From Selenomonas sputigena_A (GTDB lineage: Bacteria > Bacillota > Negativicutes > Selenomonadales > Selenomonadaceae), in NCBI RefSeq assembly GCF_051603425.1, contig NZ_CP194411.1:2537283-2601282 (forward strand): a DNA stretch of 64,000 nt, written 5' to 3'. Of this stretch, positions 12,001 through 18,588 are shown in pieces (positions within the stretch are counted from its first letter, which is position 1; each line of letters begins with the position of its first letter). The notes beneath the pieces are model-generated. The model had not been told where the DNA came from. It saw only the letters and a program-made list of their open reading frames with translations, and searched no databases. The position numbers and the translations under genes are program-made.

Positions 12001-14478
12001 CTTTCCGGCAGTACCGCCTGCCCGTGTCTTGACAGACGCCATCGTGCCGGCGCCCATATCCTCGTCGTCCTGATAATAGCGCTCGTTGCGGCCTTCATTG
12101 AGCCACTTTGCGCCGTTCTGCAGATAAAGATTCGCTGTGCCGCCGTTGTCGACAAGACCATGCAGATAAGACTTGTCCGTCATAAGGGCGACATCAAGCC
12201 TGCCCGTGGGCAAAGCAAACAGATCGCCGTCGAGCTTCACGTCAGCGATTGCATTTTCCGGCTTGCCGTTGCCTGGCTTCGTCCCATCTTCTCCCATATT
12301 CATGGAAATCGCGCCCTGATATGCGGCGAGCGCGTAGTAGCTGTACTTCATGCCGGCAGGCACCTGAATGGAGCCGCCTGCGAGGCGTACACTGCTGTCC
12401 TTGGCATTCGTCGTCACGCCATTGCCGTAGACGGTCATATCCACATCACCGTTTACGGTCACCGTGCTCTTTTCGACCTGTGTCAGAATGCCTGCATTAT
12501 TAAAGCGCGAGAATACATTCTCACGATTGAGCGGAATGCCCCACCGATCCGTCTGCTCGCCTGCAATCTTCAGATTGCCGTTGATGCGGATTCCCGAGGC
12601 GACGCTCGCTTCATAGGATTTTTCCCCCAAGCGGTCGCTCTTTTGGACTGCGACGCCGTTGCCGCCAAGGCCGCCTGTCATCGAGATACTGAGCGGCCCG
12701 TTGATGGTAAGCTGCGCAGCCTTATCCTTCAGTGCATCGAGCTGGACGGCATTCGTCAGCGTATTACCGCCGTCAAGCCCTCGCGTGAGGATATTGATGC
12801 CCTTCGCCGCACTTACGATGAGATCCGTTCCCTTGGCGTAGATTCCCGTCGGATTTCCCACGGTATTTTCCACCTGCAGCTGCAGGAGATTTTTCTTCGC
12901 ACTGATATTGAGGCGCTTGCCGCCGGTTGCCGAAATAGCCGCAAGCACATTGGTTGCTTTATCGCCGAGTTTGTCTGTGCCGATGTTGACCAGCGTGTCC
13001 CCATCCCAGCTCTGCCTCGTCGTGATCGTATCATTGAGCGCAGCGCCGGTCTTCCAAACGGCGCTTTCATTCGCCGTCGGCGCAGTCGTACCGCCGCCCA
13101 GCTCCGGCGGCAATGCCAGAACGACAGAGGCCGTCGTGCCGTAAACCCAGTCCGGCTCGATCATCGTAATCTTGTTGAAGCGCGAGAACGCCTTGTTCTC
13201 GGAGAAATCCTTCGCCTGCCATATATATTTCGCCGTATCATCGCCGTCCGTATAGGCCCGTAGGGTATCGCCAAGTTCGAGCCAAAGACGCTTCGTATAG
13301 TACTCGGCGTTGAGCTTGCCGAACCAGCCTTCCTGCTGGCTTGCGACAGCGATCTCTTTCCAATCATCGGGATCTGCCGACATCAGATTGGACATCGTCG
13401 TCTGGTAGACATGCGCATTGATCTGGCTGCCGCTCGGACTGAGGTTGTACGTCATGACATAGGCCGTGCCGTTCGGCAGGATCTTGAGGTCGCGCATATC
13501 CTCGCCGGTTCCCTTGACATGAGCCGGAATCGAGGCGCGGCGCTGTTCCGTTCCCATGATGCGCCCTGTTTTCTGGTCGATCTTGGCGATATTGAGCGCC
13601 GTATAGTGGACATTGCCCGACCCGTTATAGTGCTGATAACCGCCGATGCAGGAAATGAGAATATGGTCGTTGAATTTGTTGAGCCGCCCCTGATCAATGT
13701 TGCGGCTGATGCGCGTATAGCTGCCGAATTTCAGGCTGCCGTCGTCCTGGATGTCATACTGCATCAAGAAACCGTCGTCGTAGGGATCATAGCCGCCCAA
13801 TGGATTGACGGATGCCGCCACATAGAGCCTGCGCCCCTCGACAAGAAGCGCCTCACCATGCACCACCGCTTTCGTTGGATCGCCCGTATAGGTTTTACCT
13901 GTCACGCCGTGTTCGTCTTCATCGAGGTTCTCAAACGTCTCGTTGAAATTGTAGCCGCAGTACTGCTTGATGTCATTCTTGAGGTTGACGACGGCTCTTT
14001 TGTTTTCCATCAATCGCTTGCCGCTTTGGTGCACAACGCCGATCTGTCCCATATCATAACCGGTCATATAGATATACTCGTCGCTGGCTGCCGCCGCATG
14101 CATATTCGGCACATCCGTCGTCTTCCCGCTCGCCACGCTCGCCGCCGCACCGGCAGAATTCGGATCAATGAGTCGGGTGTTCTCCAGCTGCGTCGTACTG
14201 TAGGTGTACTGCCGCAGCAGGATCATGCTCCTGCCCTTCTGATGGAAACCAAAAGACGCCGGATCGCGGTTGAGATTCTTCAGCACCCCCACCTGCGGCG
14301 CCGCATCGACCTCCGTCGTTACGCGCGAGCCGGTGACCGCGCCCATCTCGCTATTGCCGTAATCCGAAGGAATCGTCGAAACCAGATTCGCGGCATGCGC
14401 TGACGAACCGTAGAGCAGTCCGCCCACGACAAGAGCCGTCAGGCGCAGGCGCCGTGCCTTGCTGAAATACTCCTTCAT
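1..14478 (-). CDS. Giant exported repeat protein, autotransporter/adhesin-like (3' end outside window)
   Basis: The leftward frame beginning at 14478 stays open to base 1, so at least 4826 residues are encoded and the C-terminus lies outside the window. The ATG follows AAGGAGGG and encodes a signal peptide of about 29 residues ending SSAHA. Residues about 30-440 form a non-repeated domain. After that come glycine-, asparagine- and threonine-rich beta-strand repeats (phrases such as NYSGHARVFYAHDAA, NALANKLWYTAYTTGERN and AEIAEGLTTSAASKRIE), recurring about nine times at 1.2-1.65 kb spacing (near bases 11620, 10350, 9140, 7645, 6430, 5195, 3950, 2735 and 1087). Cysteine is very rare. It starts 13 bases after the receptor gene, with no terminator between, so co-transcription is likely. 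Such proteins are usually beta-helical adhesins or autotransporters, but a C-terminal barrel cannot be checked here. Long open frames on the opposite strand lack ribosome sites and are rich in Arg, Ile and Cys, as shadows are. Confidence 0.9.
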   Translation of the reverse strand, partial: MKEYFSKARRLRLTALVVGGLLYGSSAHAANLVSTIPSDYGNSEMGAVTGSRVTTEVDAAPQVGVLKNLNRDPASFGFHQKGRSMILLRQYTYSTTQLENTRLIDPNSAGAAASVASGKTTDVPNMHAAAASDEYIYMTGYDMGQIGVVHQSGKRLMENKRAVVNLKNDIKQYCGYNFNETFENLDEDEHGVTGKTYTGDPTKAVVHGEALLVEGRRLYVAASVNPLGGYDPYDDGFLMQYDIQDDGSLKFGSYTRISRNIDQGRLNKFNDHILISCIGGYQHYNGSGNVHYTALNIAKIDQKTGRIMGTEQRRASIPAHVKGTGEDMRDLKILPNGTAYVMTYNLSPSGSQINAHVYQTTMSNLMSADPDDWKEIAVASQQEGWFGKLNAEYYTKRLWLELGDTLRAYTDGDDTAKYIWQAKDFSENKAFSRFNKITMIEPDWVYGTTASVVLALPPELGGGTTAPTANESAVWKTGAALNDTITTRQSWDGDTLVNIGTDKLGDKATNVLAAISATGGKRLNISAKKNLLQLQVENTVGNPTGIYAKGTDLIVSAAKGINILTRGLDGGNTLTNAVQLDALKDKAAQLTINGPLSISMTGGLGGNGVAVQKSDRLGEKSYEASVASGIRINGNLKIAGEQTDRWGIPLNRENVFSRFNNAGILTQVEKSTVTVNGDVDMTVYGNGVTTNAKDSSVRLAGGSIQVPAGMKYSYYALAAYQGAISMNMGEDGTKPGNGKPENAIADVKLDGDLFALPTGRLDVALMTDKSYLHGLVDNGGTANLYLQNGAKWLNEGRNERYYQDDEDMGAGTMASVKTRAGGTAGKFYNAQSRVTNFVGGATEAQRGIIYQKSINPLVLENYSGHTAAIYTHDAAEPALFKGGDIIINKAKADTENVFTLFTDGAGVTTGNQNAVLNALANKLTYKSFSENKLSGKLSIGESLTTSSIKGDITFGNEKGSYTGGTTPPPSTEQTKTEFTSQLTQKEVAEYKEANVEPSPGNYKFTKDTTIRRSSHDGIIAAATYPKQPLNVDASGHKLTLIGDGSNFTLGVDNNSKDGIKITADTLKIDVKSSNSRAFGIRNNQDGSTVTIKGDLDIEGQSSQTAQGLVTSRGAAIEADGLHVELNKDSTEGAWAISNSNGTVTVNNDGSHEVVINGNVQTGEEGNTDISLTTEQSALNGVMQKVALSGGGEDEDEDEEFGLPVSPQQNGEAKGNALTLQNGAVWTNEDYNTRKNALTAAKFTGSQLRSLKGGDDAAHAGVIFQKNDKDITIDNYSGHTRVFYAHDAASPTTIIGGALKIGKAAADSIITLTTDNSGLNTEAASGADKKLVDDTLNALANKLWYTAYTTGERNLTGKAEIAEGLTTSAASKRIENITFDNTTGQGSYTTTSPTPPSTEQTKTDFTTRLRGVDEDQEYIDANVRQADGTYRFTKDSTITYQNDQGGLRSTIIPNEDVHIDATDRVLTIKNGSGIASVTQGAAIANSGKTLDIKAKTLKLLVNDTTSVAPLQTAWGILSMGGTTNISGMTEIDVAGTERSKAIQAYGGTVTLEGLRAKANAAIKDAVTLDVQGTGRINVNVKDGTVGSSEVMLDGNITVRESGSRVDAALTTGTSYIKGLISGVGTLNLWLQNGAAWHNEEYTTQPAGFASYLTNLAGGSDASRAGAIFQKNDKDITIDNYSGHARVFYAHDAATPTTMIGGDFRIKNAAEGSAITLTTDSTGLNTESTAASEKNRVSATLNALANKLWYTAYTTGERNLTGKAEIAEGLTTSAASKRIEDITFNETSGQGSYVYTPASEVTTDPITESETLTYDRQAIATQPNAKGNRIVSALYTDNTAYDKQHPMVVDMNGHSLHLEANSKNQISSAIYGGNNKSIRIVNSGEEKALTIKASNTDTRAATGIQTEANSHIYIQGPVVIEDVHAKGYNATAIQTSGTIGSPSDVTIDGDLTVQSIRADRVDTKNKGADDGRNLAALKTTGDETKITVKGNVDIQNIKGSVLQTVGADSVIDVGGGTISAAEDADHTKQYYAVHAEKGTVNINTPEGVRGNRKTNITGDMYVTREYGKKTVEYSGGQLVDFEKKGTLNVSLTTADSSWTGAATYDVDRADFGSGGFTAHDVGQFNLTLQNGARWTNEQRSSATDKWLGSHLASLQGGDAAANAGAIFQNNAKDITIDNYSGHTRVFYEHDAAAPTTIKGGDFRIKNAAAGSAITLTTDNSGLNTEATSGADKTLVDNTLNALANKLWYTAYTTGERNLTGKAEIAEGLTTSAASKRIENITFDNTTGQGSYTTTSPTPPSTEQTTTEFTKQLIGTDSDQEYIDANVRQADGTYRFTKDSTITYQNQKSGARGAIMPSVGVNIDAADRVLTLKSGNGIESVTQGAAIANYGQTLDIKAKTLKLLVDDTTSVAPLQTAWGILSTGGTTNISGMTEIDVGGTEHSKAIQAFGGTVTLEGLRAKANAAIKDAVTLDVQGDGRINVNVKDGTVGSSEVMLDGNITVRESGSRVDAALTTGTSYIKGLISGVGTLNLWLQNGAAWHNEEYTTQPAGFASYLTNLAGGSDASRAGAIFQKNDKDITIDNYSGHTRVFYAHDAAAPTMIKGGDFRIKNAAAGSAITLTTDSAGLNTESTAASDKNLVSATLNALANKLWYTAYTTGERNLTGKAEIAEGLTTSAASKRIEDITFDGTSGQGSYVYTPEAEGQTTTQFTKRILGTTADQEYIDAHVRQADGTYRFTKDSTIMYDTVTDTGAGAVAPEADVNIDASGHVLTVNTNIMPPATEEAAAIKNDGRNINIKADKTNLFVNMNAHAPSHRAKGILNQSGTINISGMTEIGVTSAPSVRAVEAEAGTVTLEGLQAFLSPDGEATAILAGTTGRININAKDGIAGDSSVNINGNVGAMGEASRIDIAMVKEGSNLNGLAFGKGKINFWLQNGAEWSNNRYGSMVPNESENDFGQGYGYTYAGSRLTSLTGGSDAGHAGVIRQAADEDITIDNYSGHTRVFYEHDTSMPTTIKGGALKIGKAAADSAITLTTDNSGLNTEATSGADKTLVDNTLNALANKLWYMAYTTGERNLTGKAEIAEGLTTSAASKRIENITFDETSGQGRYGNVAPPTPGNEQTKTGFTMRLLGTDVDQEYIDANVRQADGTYRFTKDSRISYTNADEEKAGVIRPLEDVKIDASDHTLEVATNTDNDGKTAAIKNSGKKLDIKAGKLRLLANETEESYPEYSWGILHESGTTTISGMTEIEAVGYTSSRAVEAKDGTVTLEGLKAKVAPYNEAQTLLAGTSGQIFANVKNGVAGDNLVKLDGNVGAMGEASRIDIAMVNQNSGLNGLAFGKGKINFWLQNGAVWNNEQYGYSVPDKEADGLGKDYDYTFAGSRLTSLQGGNDASHAGAIFQKNDQDILIDNYSGYTRVFYEHEASTPTTMIGGDFRIKNAAAGSAITLTTDSTGLNTGSAKAADKNLVSATLNALANKLWYTAYTTGERNLTGKAEIAEGLTTSAASKRIGDITFDGTSGQGSYVYTPAVDPEQTKTEFTTRIFGTDSDQEYIDANVRLSDGTYHFTKDSSITYQNASNTNRGAIKPNADVHIDAADRVLTVKSGGRTASVKESAAITNDGKTIDIKAKTLKLLVNDTTSVAPLQSAWGIRTTGNSVTNISGMTEIDVGGTKSSKAVQAFGGTVTLEGLSAKINAASEDAAALFAQNDGRISVNVKGENAGDSAVALDGNIAAKDAASRVEVGLRGEASHFKGFAYGDGTINMWLQQGAVWQNGKQGALLPTGFTGSHISHFVGGSEPDRAGVIFQNDDKNITIDNYHGYTKVFFAHDSVTPTNIKGGDIVIGKALGGSSITLITDNAGLNMEASAATAEKNLVSATLNSLANKLWYTAYTTGERSLAGKVQIAEGLTTSAASKRMGDITFDETTGRGGYIYTPLIDPPASQTDTDFTTAITGDEVHDTPYTNAGVRKPDGQYIFTKDSTITTGKDLIAAGAWMSNISAAVSNASTGKNLDINLNGKNLAIKTVTDVSTTGITAIGKDSKVNIKNAGAISIDAESTGGGQTATLFVNGGGAIHIENGGSDLENKVLKVRANGNYKTNVAVIKSMNGVTGVESNITIDGLVDVLADGNDAANGKGANEAVSAVASTIDIGGGSIRAINGAWAAIRAYGEFVSANYGTVNFNVTKDADGLANGAGTNRAVIEGDIVTNGGMGTKGRVSVGLSTADSHWIGNYADTSGYGVTPGQLGAVNLFMKNGSYWKGFSNGSMKMEMSGEGTSWTGFNVGQKLQLQLSDGAIWHNAITQEQKDQSNNPAISRVKYFTGSGGFIDMTGTNRFLASSNSLSGAPVQTGSSSIEEKGLGETGDLTIDEFNGSTTMLYRHDALSPTTIYGGKLTIGKAAAGSLVKMVTDSVGLNTESTAAADKNLVSATLNALANKLWYTAYTTGERNLTGKAEIAEGLTTSAASKRIEDITFDGTSGQGSYVYTPAEDGQTKTEFTTRIFGTTDQEYVDANVKQVDGTYRFTKDSTITYQNNSDMNRGAIKPNADVHIDAAERVLTVKSGGRRASVKEAAAIANDGQTLDIKAKTLKLLVNDTTSVAPLQSAWGIRTTGNSVTNIAGMTEIEVDGTKVSKAVQAFGGTVTLDGLSAKTNAASEDAATLYAQNNGRINVNVKNDIAGSSKVTLDGDIVAKDAASRVDAALTDGTSYLHGLAFGDGTLNLWLQNGAVWQNQQYGAASPVGFTGSRLTNFTGGSDNAHAGVIFQKNDKDITIDNYSGHARVFYAHEAATPTTMIGGDFRIKNAAVGSAITLTTDNTGLNTEATSGTDKELVDNTL

Positions 14479-14491
14479 CTTCTTTCCCTCC

Positions 14492-17101
14492 TTAGAATTC
14501 ATAGCGGAAGCTCATATAGTAACTGCGTCCCTGCAGCGGGTACTCGATGTTTACCCAGCTCGGTTCGCTCAAGTAGCGCTGTACGCTGTGCACTTTCAGC
14601 TTCGACGCCTCATCAAGCACGTCGTTGCATCCGATCGACAGCGTCATATCCTTGCGCGGCGACCACTTGAGCCCCACGTTGATCGTCTTCAGCGCCGCTC
14701 TCGGTCTGCCGGCAAGTTCTTTTTCCACGGGATCCCTGGTCTGCGGAATGGCATAGTGCGTATAGTATTGTGAAACATAATGCGCTTCGCCGAAGAAGAG
14801 CCATTTCTCCGTCGGGCGGTAGGTCAGGCGGATATTGCCTTCCCACTCCGGCTGATACGTCGGACGCACCTCAAACCAATCGTAATGGACGCCCGGGGAA
14901 GAATCCCTGCGCTGCGCCTCTATATTGAGATGCGTTCCTTCGATATCGAGATCGAATTTCTTCCAATGGAAATTTGTCTGCAATTCAAAGCCGTGCGCCT
15001 TACCGCGCATATCGTTGAAGTACGAGCTGTAGTTGAGGCCGGCACGATAGAGGTAGAGCATGCGTTGCGTATCGCGCCAAAAATAGGTGAGCGTCGTCCG
15101 ATTGTCCGCGCCGAGGAACTTACCGTCCCAAATCGCACTGCAGTCAAACTGCGTGCCGTACTCTGGCTGCGGGAATTTCGCGCCGCTTCCCTTGTAGTCC
15201 ATTGGAGCCGGCATGATGCCCGCGCCGTCGCCCGCGATCTCGTACATGTTGAGCAGGCGGAAGTAAGTGCCGCCCGTCATGCGCAGGGAAAAGTTCTCAT
15301 TGAATTCCTTTTTGAGCGCGACCTGCCAGGTCACCTTGGAATCCACCTGATTGTCCTTCGGATGAACCCAACGATACGTTTTGAGGGGATTGAAACGTCC
15401 GAACTGACTGTAGCCCACGATTTCCGAGCGATTGTAGCGGATAGCCGGCGTCAGCTGCCATGTCCTCTTCTTGTCGAGCGTGATGGTATCCTGCAGCTGT
15501 ACATTGAAGATATTCTGATCGAACTGGTTGCGCATCTGCGCCCAGAGATTGCCGATGCCCGCCTGCACGTCGTCGATGACCTCATCGAGACCATCGCCCC
15601 GGATTTTCATGCGTTCATGTGAATAGTTCATCTGGAAGTCGAGCATATTGTTCTTGCTGAGCTCGTATGTGCCGTCCACCTGTATGTTGTACTTTTGGGA
15701 ACTGTATTCGCTCCATTCACGCATCGGTATCTTGATCATAAAGCGCAGACCATCGTGAATATTTTCGGCACGGTAGCGCTTGTTCTGTTTCATATAGTCG
15801 ACCATCCAGCCCCATTCGTAATTCTTCCCTATATAGCGCCGCTGCACGAGAAGCTCCGCCGCACTGAGCGTCTGATGACGCTTATCGTATTTATAGAGAT
15901 CGTATTTATCAACGAGAAGCCCCGGTTGAATCATATCGAAATAGCTTCGGTAATCGACCCAAAGGCTGTCGGGCAGATGGCGATTGACAAATTTGTACGT
16001 TCCCTTGATCATCCAGTCATCGTTCTGCCATTTGACGAGAAGATCCGAATTGCTGTAGTCGTTGTATTGCCGCCGGCGGCGCGGATCATCCGCAGCAAGT
16101 ACCAAACGCCCCCCATTGTCCTCGAGCCACTGGATACAGCCATCTACATTAGCCTGCCATGCCCCAGCTCCATTCGCAGCATCATACGCCGCTCTTTCTG
16201 CCGGCGTCATAGCGAGGTAGCCTTGCAGCTCTGCCCGTGTCTCCATAATCAGCCGTCCATCTCCGGTATTCGTATAGAACTGCTCCGCCGCATAGCTGCG
16301 ATAGGGGAAGTCACCTTCCCGCGATTCATGGTTCAGTCCGAAGAGAAGGCTGCCGGGGCCAAGCGGTGCGGTGATTTCGACTGACGCCTTCTTCCCGCCG
16401 AACGAAGCAGGGCCAACCTCCGCCGAGCCATGCGCCTGCTTCGGCTTCTTCGTCACGACGTTGATGACGCCGCCGATAAAGGTGCCCGCAAAGCGCGCGG
16501 GGATGTAGCCGCGGTAGACCTCGATGCGCTCGACGTTGCTGACGGGAATCGTCGAGATATCGACTGCCGCGTCGCCGCCGAGGTTCGTCAGCACGCCGTC
16601 GACGAAGACGCCGACCTGCGCCGCCGTCGAGCCGCGCACCGTCACCGTTGTATACTGCCCCTTGCCCTGAACCTCACGCACATGGACACCCGGCACCATC
16701 TTCAAAAAGTCCGGCAGCGTCTTCTGCTCGCCCTTGAATTCCTCCGGACGAATGACGGTCACAGTACCCGGAGAAAGCGTCTCTTCCCATTTCGGCCTCC
16801 TCGCCTCCACGGTGATGTTCTCCAGCGTGTAATCCGCCGTTGTATTGGCACTCGCATTGCCGCCCTGTGCCGGTGTCTGCGCTGTCTGTGCCGTGCCCGC
16901 ATTGACTCCCTGCGCCGGAGTGGGCGGCGTCTGTGCAGGCTCTTCCTGCGCCCCCGACCCCATCGACTCCTGCCACAAGGGTTCCGTCTTCGATGTCTGC
17001 GCTTCCTCCGCTGCACTTGCCGTCAGCGGGGAGCCGAGGACACCTGCCGCAAGCATCCAAAAAACCCCTGCCACCAAACGCTGTTCCTTTCTTTTCGCCA
17101 T
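14492..17101 (-). CDS. TonB-dependent outer-membrane receptor, cobalamin-riboswitch controlled
   Basis: An 869-residue TonB-dependent receptor. A signal peptide (about residues 1-33) is followed by a Pro/Gln/Ala-rich stretch, a TonB-box-like ENITVEA, a plug domain (LPDFLKMVPGVHVRE, VFVDGVLTN, IPVSNVERIEVYRG, GGVINVVTKKP) and a beta-barrel ending in phenylalanine (YYMSFRYEF), as outer-membrane barrels do. The frame is open further upstream to 17287, but the ATG at 17101 has GAGGTG eight bases before it and begins the signal peptide, whereas the longer frame would start inside the leader terminators. A cobalamin riboswitch and its own promoter lie upstream, so the likely cargo is a corrinoid or a related metallo-tetrapyrrole. 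A BtuB-like role is inferred from the riboswitch, not from ligand residues. Confidence 0.93.
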   Translation of the reverse strand: MAKRKEQRLVAGVFWMLAAGVLGSPLTASAAEEAQTSKTEPLWQESMGSGAQEEPAQTPPTPAQGVNAGTAQTAQTPAQGGNASANTTADYTLENITVEARRPKWEETLSPGTVTVIRPEEFKGEQKTLPDFLKMVPGVHVREVQGKGQYTTVTVRGSTAAQVGVFVDGVLTNLGGDAAVDISTIPVSNVERIEVYRGYIPARFAGTFIGGVINVVTKKPKQAHGSAEVGPASFGGKKASVEITAPLGPGSLLFGLNHESREGDFPYRSYAAEQFYTNTGDGRLIMETRAELQGYLAMTPAERAAYDAANGAGAWQANVDGCIQWLEDNGGRLVLAADDPRRRRQYNDYSNSDLLVKWQNDDWMIKGTYKFVNRHLPDSLWVDYRSYFDMIQPGLLVDKYDLYKYDKRHQTLSAAELLVQRRYIGKNYEWGWMVDYMKQNKRYRAENIHDGLRFMIKIPMREWSEYSSQKYNIQVDGTYELSKNNMLDFQMNYSHERMKIRGDGLDEVIDDVQAGIGNLWAQMRNQFDQNIFNVQLQDTITLDKKRTWQLTPAIRYNRSEIVGYSQFGRFNPLKTYRWVHPKDNQVDSKVTWQVALKKEFNENFSLRMTGGTYFRLLNMYEIAGDGAGIMPAPMDYKGSGAKFPQPEYGTQFDCSAIWDGKFLGADNRTTLTYFWRDTQRMLYLYRAGLNYSSYFNDMRGKAHGFELQTNFHWKKFDLDIEGTHLNIEAQRRDSSPGVHYDWFEVRPTYQPEWEGNIRLTYRPTEKWLFFGEAHYVSQYYTHYAIPQTRDPVEKELAGRPRAALKTINVGLKWSPRKDMTLSIGCNDVLDEASKLKVHSVQRYLSEPSWVNIEYPLQGRSYYMSFRYEF

Positions 17102-17210
17102 AAAATGGACACCTCTTATTTCTCCATTGTAGGACATATAGGCATGATTCAGAATAAATAGATAATAAATCCTATAATCATATGGCATCCCTCTGACCAC
17201 CCCGGCTTCC

Positions 17211-17254
17211 AAAAAGAAAAGCCGCCTGCAAGCCAACGCATTGGCTGAGGCGGC
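17211..17254 (-). terminator. Second (proximal) leader terminator of the receptor gene
   Basis: GCCGCCT pairs with AGGCGGC, with an inner AGCCAA/TTGGCT extension, and a T-rich run follows on the minus strand. It lies between the riboswitch terminator and the receptor start codon and is the second of two tandem terminators in this leader. Confidence 0.75.
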
Positions 17255-17267
17255 CGCAAAGCTGCGG

Positions 17268-17297
17268 AAAAAGAAAAACCGGTGCAAAACGCACCGG
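17268..17297 (-). terminator. Riboswitch expression-platform terminator
   Basis: A seven-base-pair perfect stem (CCGGTGC/GCACCGG) with a five-base loop is followed on the minus strand by TTTTTCTTTTT. It lies just downstream of the cobalamin aptamer and is the likely ligand-controlled OFF switch. Confidence 0.8.
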
Positions 17298-17337
17298 AGA
17301 CAACTCTATCCCGAAACTCATAGACGAAATCCCCTAC

Positions 17338-17548
17338 CCATCGCTCGCAGGTACCGGCTTTTGAGTTTCCTCAAAACCGACGGTGATGTTGAAGCAGGCA
17401 GTTCTCCTGGCTCAGATTCATCGCCGCACCAAACCTTCCCAGAGCGTATGCTCCAGTGGCAAATCCTGGTGGGCTCCTCTTACAGTGGCGGGACCGCTCC
17501 GGCTTGTACCGGATTCCCTATTAAGTCTTGCGACACCTGTTCCTTGAT
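17338..17548 (-). promoter_or_regulatory. Cobalamin riboswitch (aptamer) upstream of the TonB-dependent receptor
   Basis: The minus strand contains the aptamer core in order: AGGTGTCGCAAGACTTAATA, GGGAATCCGGT, AGCGGTCCCGCCACTGTAA, a CACTGG segment, and the B12-box GAGCCAGGAGAACTGCC. The core is almost identical to the second copy at about 24.2 kb. When cobalamin binds, this class normally represses expression. Confidence 0.96.
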
Positions 17549-17578
17549 ATATTTATTTTTTATGATACCATTAGTCAC

Positions 17579-17607
17579 ATTCTAACGCAGCAATAACTAT
17601 TTGTCAA
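17579..17607 (-). promoter_or_regulatory. Sigma-A-type promoter for riboswitch and receptor
   Basis: On the minus strand TTGACA (17602-17607) and TAGAAT (17579-17584) are separated by 17 bases, about 30 bases upstream of the aptamer. The receptor therefore has its own promoter apart from the tonB operon. Confidence 0.8.
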
Positions 17608-17619
17608 TCCGCTATAAGG

Positions 17620-17671
17620 GCAGGATGGGTTCCTGAAAAAATTATAACTTTATAATCCGGCCCATCCTGTC
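17620..17671 (-). terminator. Possible terminator hairpin after tonB
   Basis: CAGGATGGG and CCCATCCTG form inverted arms around an AT-rich loop just after the tonB stop codon. There is no clean T-run after the 3' arm, so this is a weak call. Confidence 0.35.
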
Positions 17672-17682
17672 TCCTCTATTCC

Positions 17683-18576
17683 TCAGCGTATATAAAAATC
17701 TACTGTGACATTGACCCGGACTTCTCCCCCGGTAGGATTCGGGTAACTGCCGACGGCCCTCGCGGCTGAAAGAGCCGCGTCATCGAGAATGCCATGCCCC
17801 GATGAGCCCAGCAGCGAGACGCTGACAATATTGCCGCCGGCATCCAGCACGCAATGAATGGTAGACGATCCCTGCATCTCCCGCTTGATTGCCATCGTCG
17901 GATACTCCTTGTTCGCAATGATCGCTGCCCGGAAGCCCTCAGTATCGAAGGGACCGCTGCCCGTACCCGGTGTATTGCCGTCGCCGGATCCTTGGCCATC
18001 GCCCGACCCATCGCCCGTGCCCTGGCCGTCGCCCGTGCCGGAGCCGCTGCCGGAGCCGGAACCGCCGCCTGTACCGGAGCCTTCGCCCGGGCCTATGCCG
18101 CTGCCGGAACCAGATCCCGTACCTGTACCGCTTCCGCCGCCGCTGCCTTGTTCTCCGCCCGTGCTGCCTCCCGTATTGCTGCCTGCATCCGTGCCTTGGC
18201 CGGAGGTGGTGTCACTCGGTCTGCTCTGCTCCTCGCTCTTGGCCGGAGGAGGCAATCGGACCGGTTCCTTCGTTGTTGCCTCAGCCGCCTTGGACGCAGC
18301 AGTCTGCGCCTGCTGTACCGTTTCCACACGTTTTTCCATTTCCGCTTCCTGCAGCGGTGCTGGAAAATCTGCTGTCGCTGCAGATCCGCCGCCGCCACCG
18401 CCGCCTTCGTGGCCGCTTCCTTGGCTGAAATTGGACTCCGCAAGATCGATGATGTACGTCTGCTGTTCCTTTTCTTCAGCGACTTGCGCCAGCCACAGAA
18501 CGAGCAGGGCTGCTGCGACAAGGTGAAGCAGGAAGGCGATGAGCGAAGCCTTGAGCCATGAATGATTCTGCTCCAT
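17683..18576 (-). CDS. tonB: TonB energy-transducing protein with Gly/Ser-rich linker
   Basis: A 297-residue TonB-family protein that would couple the ExbB-ExbD proton motor to the outer-membrane receptor. One N-terminal membrane anchor spans about residues 9-31. A Gln/Ala-rich region follows, then a low-complexity linker (about 125-209) made almost only of Gly, Ser, Thr and Asp, and a C-terminal TonB domain (about 212-297) with KEYPTMAIKREMQGSS and a final VDFYIR strand. Periplasm-spanning linkers in TonB are usually Pro/Lys/Glu-rich, so the Gly/Ser linker is unusual. The start lies 12 bases after the exbD stop, in the exbB-exbD-tonB order, ahead of the riboswitch-controlled receptor. Confidence 0.92.
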   Translation of the reverse strand: MEQNHSWLKASLIAFLLHLVAAALLVLWLAQVAEEKEQQTYIIDLAESNFSQGSGHEGGGGGGGSAATADFPAPLQEAEMEKRVETVQQAQTAASKAAEATTKEPVRLPPPAKSEEQSRPSDTTSGQGTDAGSNTGGSTGGEQGSGGGSGTGTGSGSGSGIGPGEGSGTGGGSGSGSGSGTGDGQGTGDGSGDGQGSGDGNTPGTGSGPFDTEGFRAAIIANKEYPTMAIKREMQGSSTIHCVLDAGGNIVSVSLLGSSGHGILDDAALSAARAVGSYPNPTGGEVRVNVTVDFYIR

Positions 18577-18588
18577 ATGCTGTACCTT

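Noticed and set aside
151..13263. Very long rightward open frames (up to 918 codons at 4780-7536 and 898 codons at 7918-10614)
   Set aside because: They are antisense to the giant repeat gene, lack ribosome sites and signal sequences, have implausible Arg/Ile/Cys-rich compositions, and repeat only because the true gene repeats.
17102..17287. 62-residue upstream extension of the TonB-dependent receptor
   Set aside because: It would begin inside the riboswitch terminators and would hide the signal peptide that starts at 17101, which has its own ribosome site.
17854..18561. Rightward frames of 222-235 codons opposite tonB
   Set aside because: They mirror the Gly/Ser-rich tonB linker (Pro/Arg/Ala-rich translation) and have no ribosome site.
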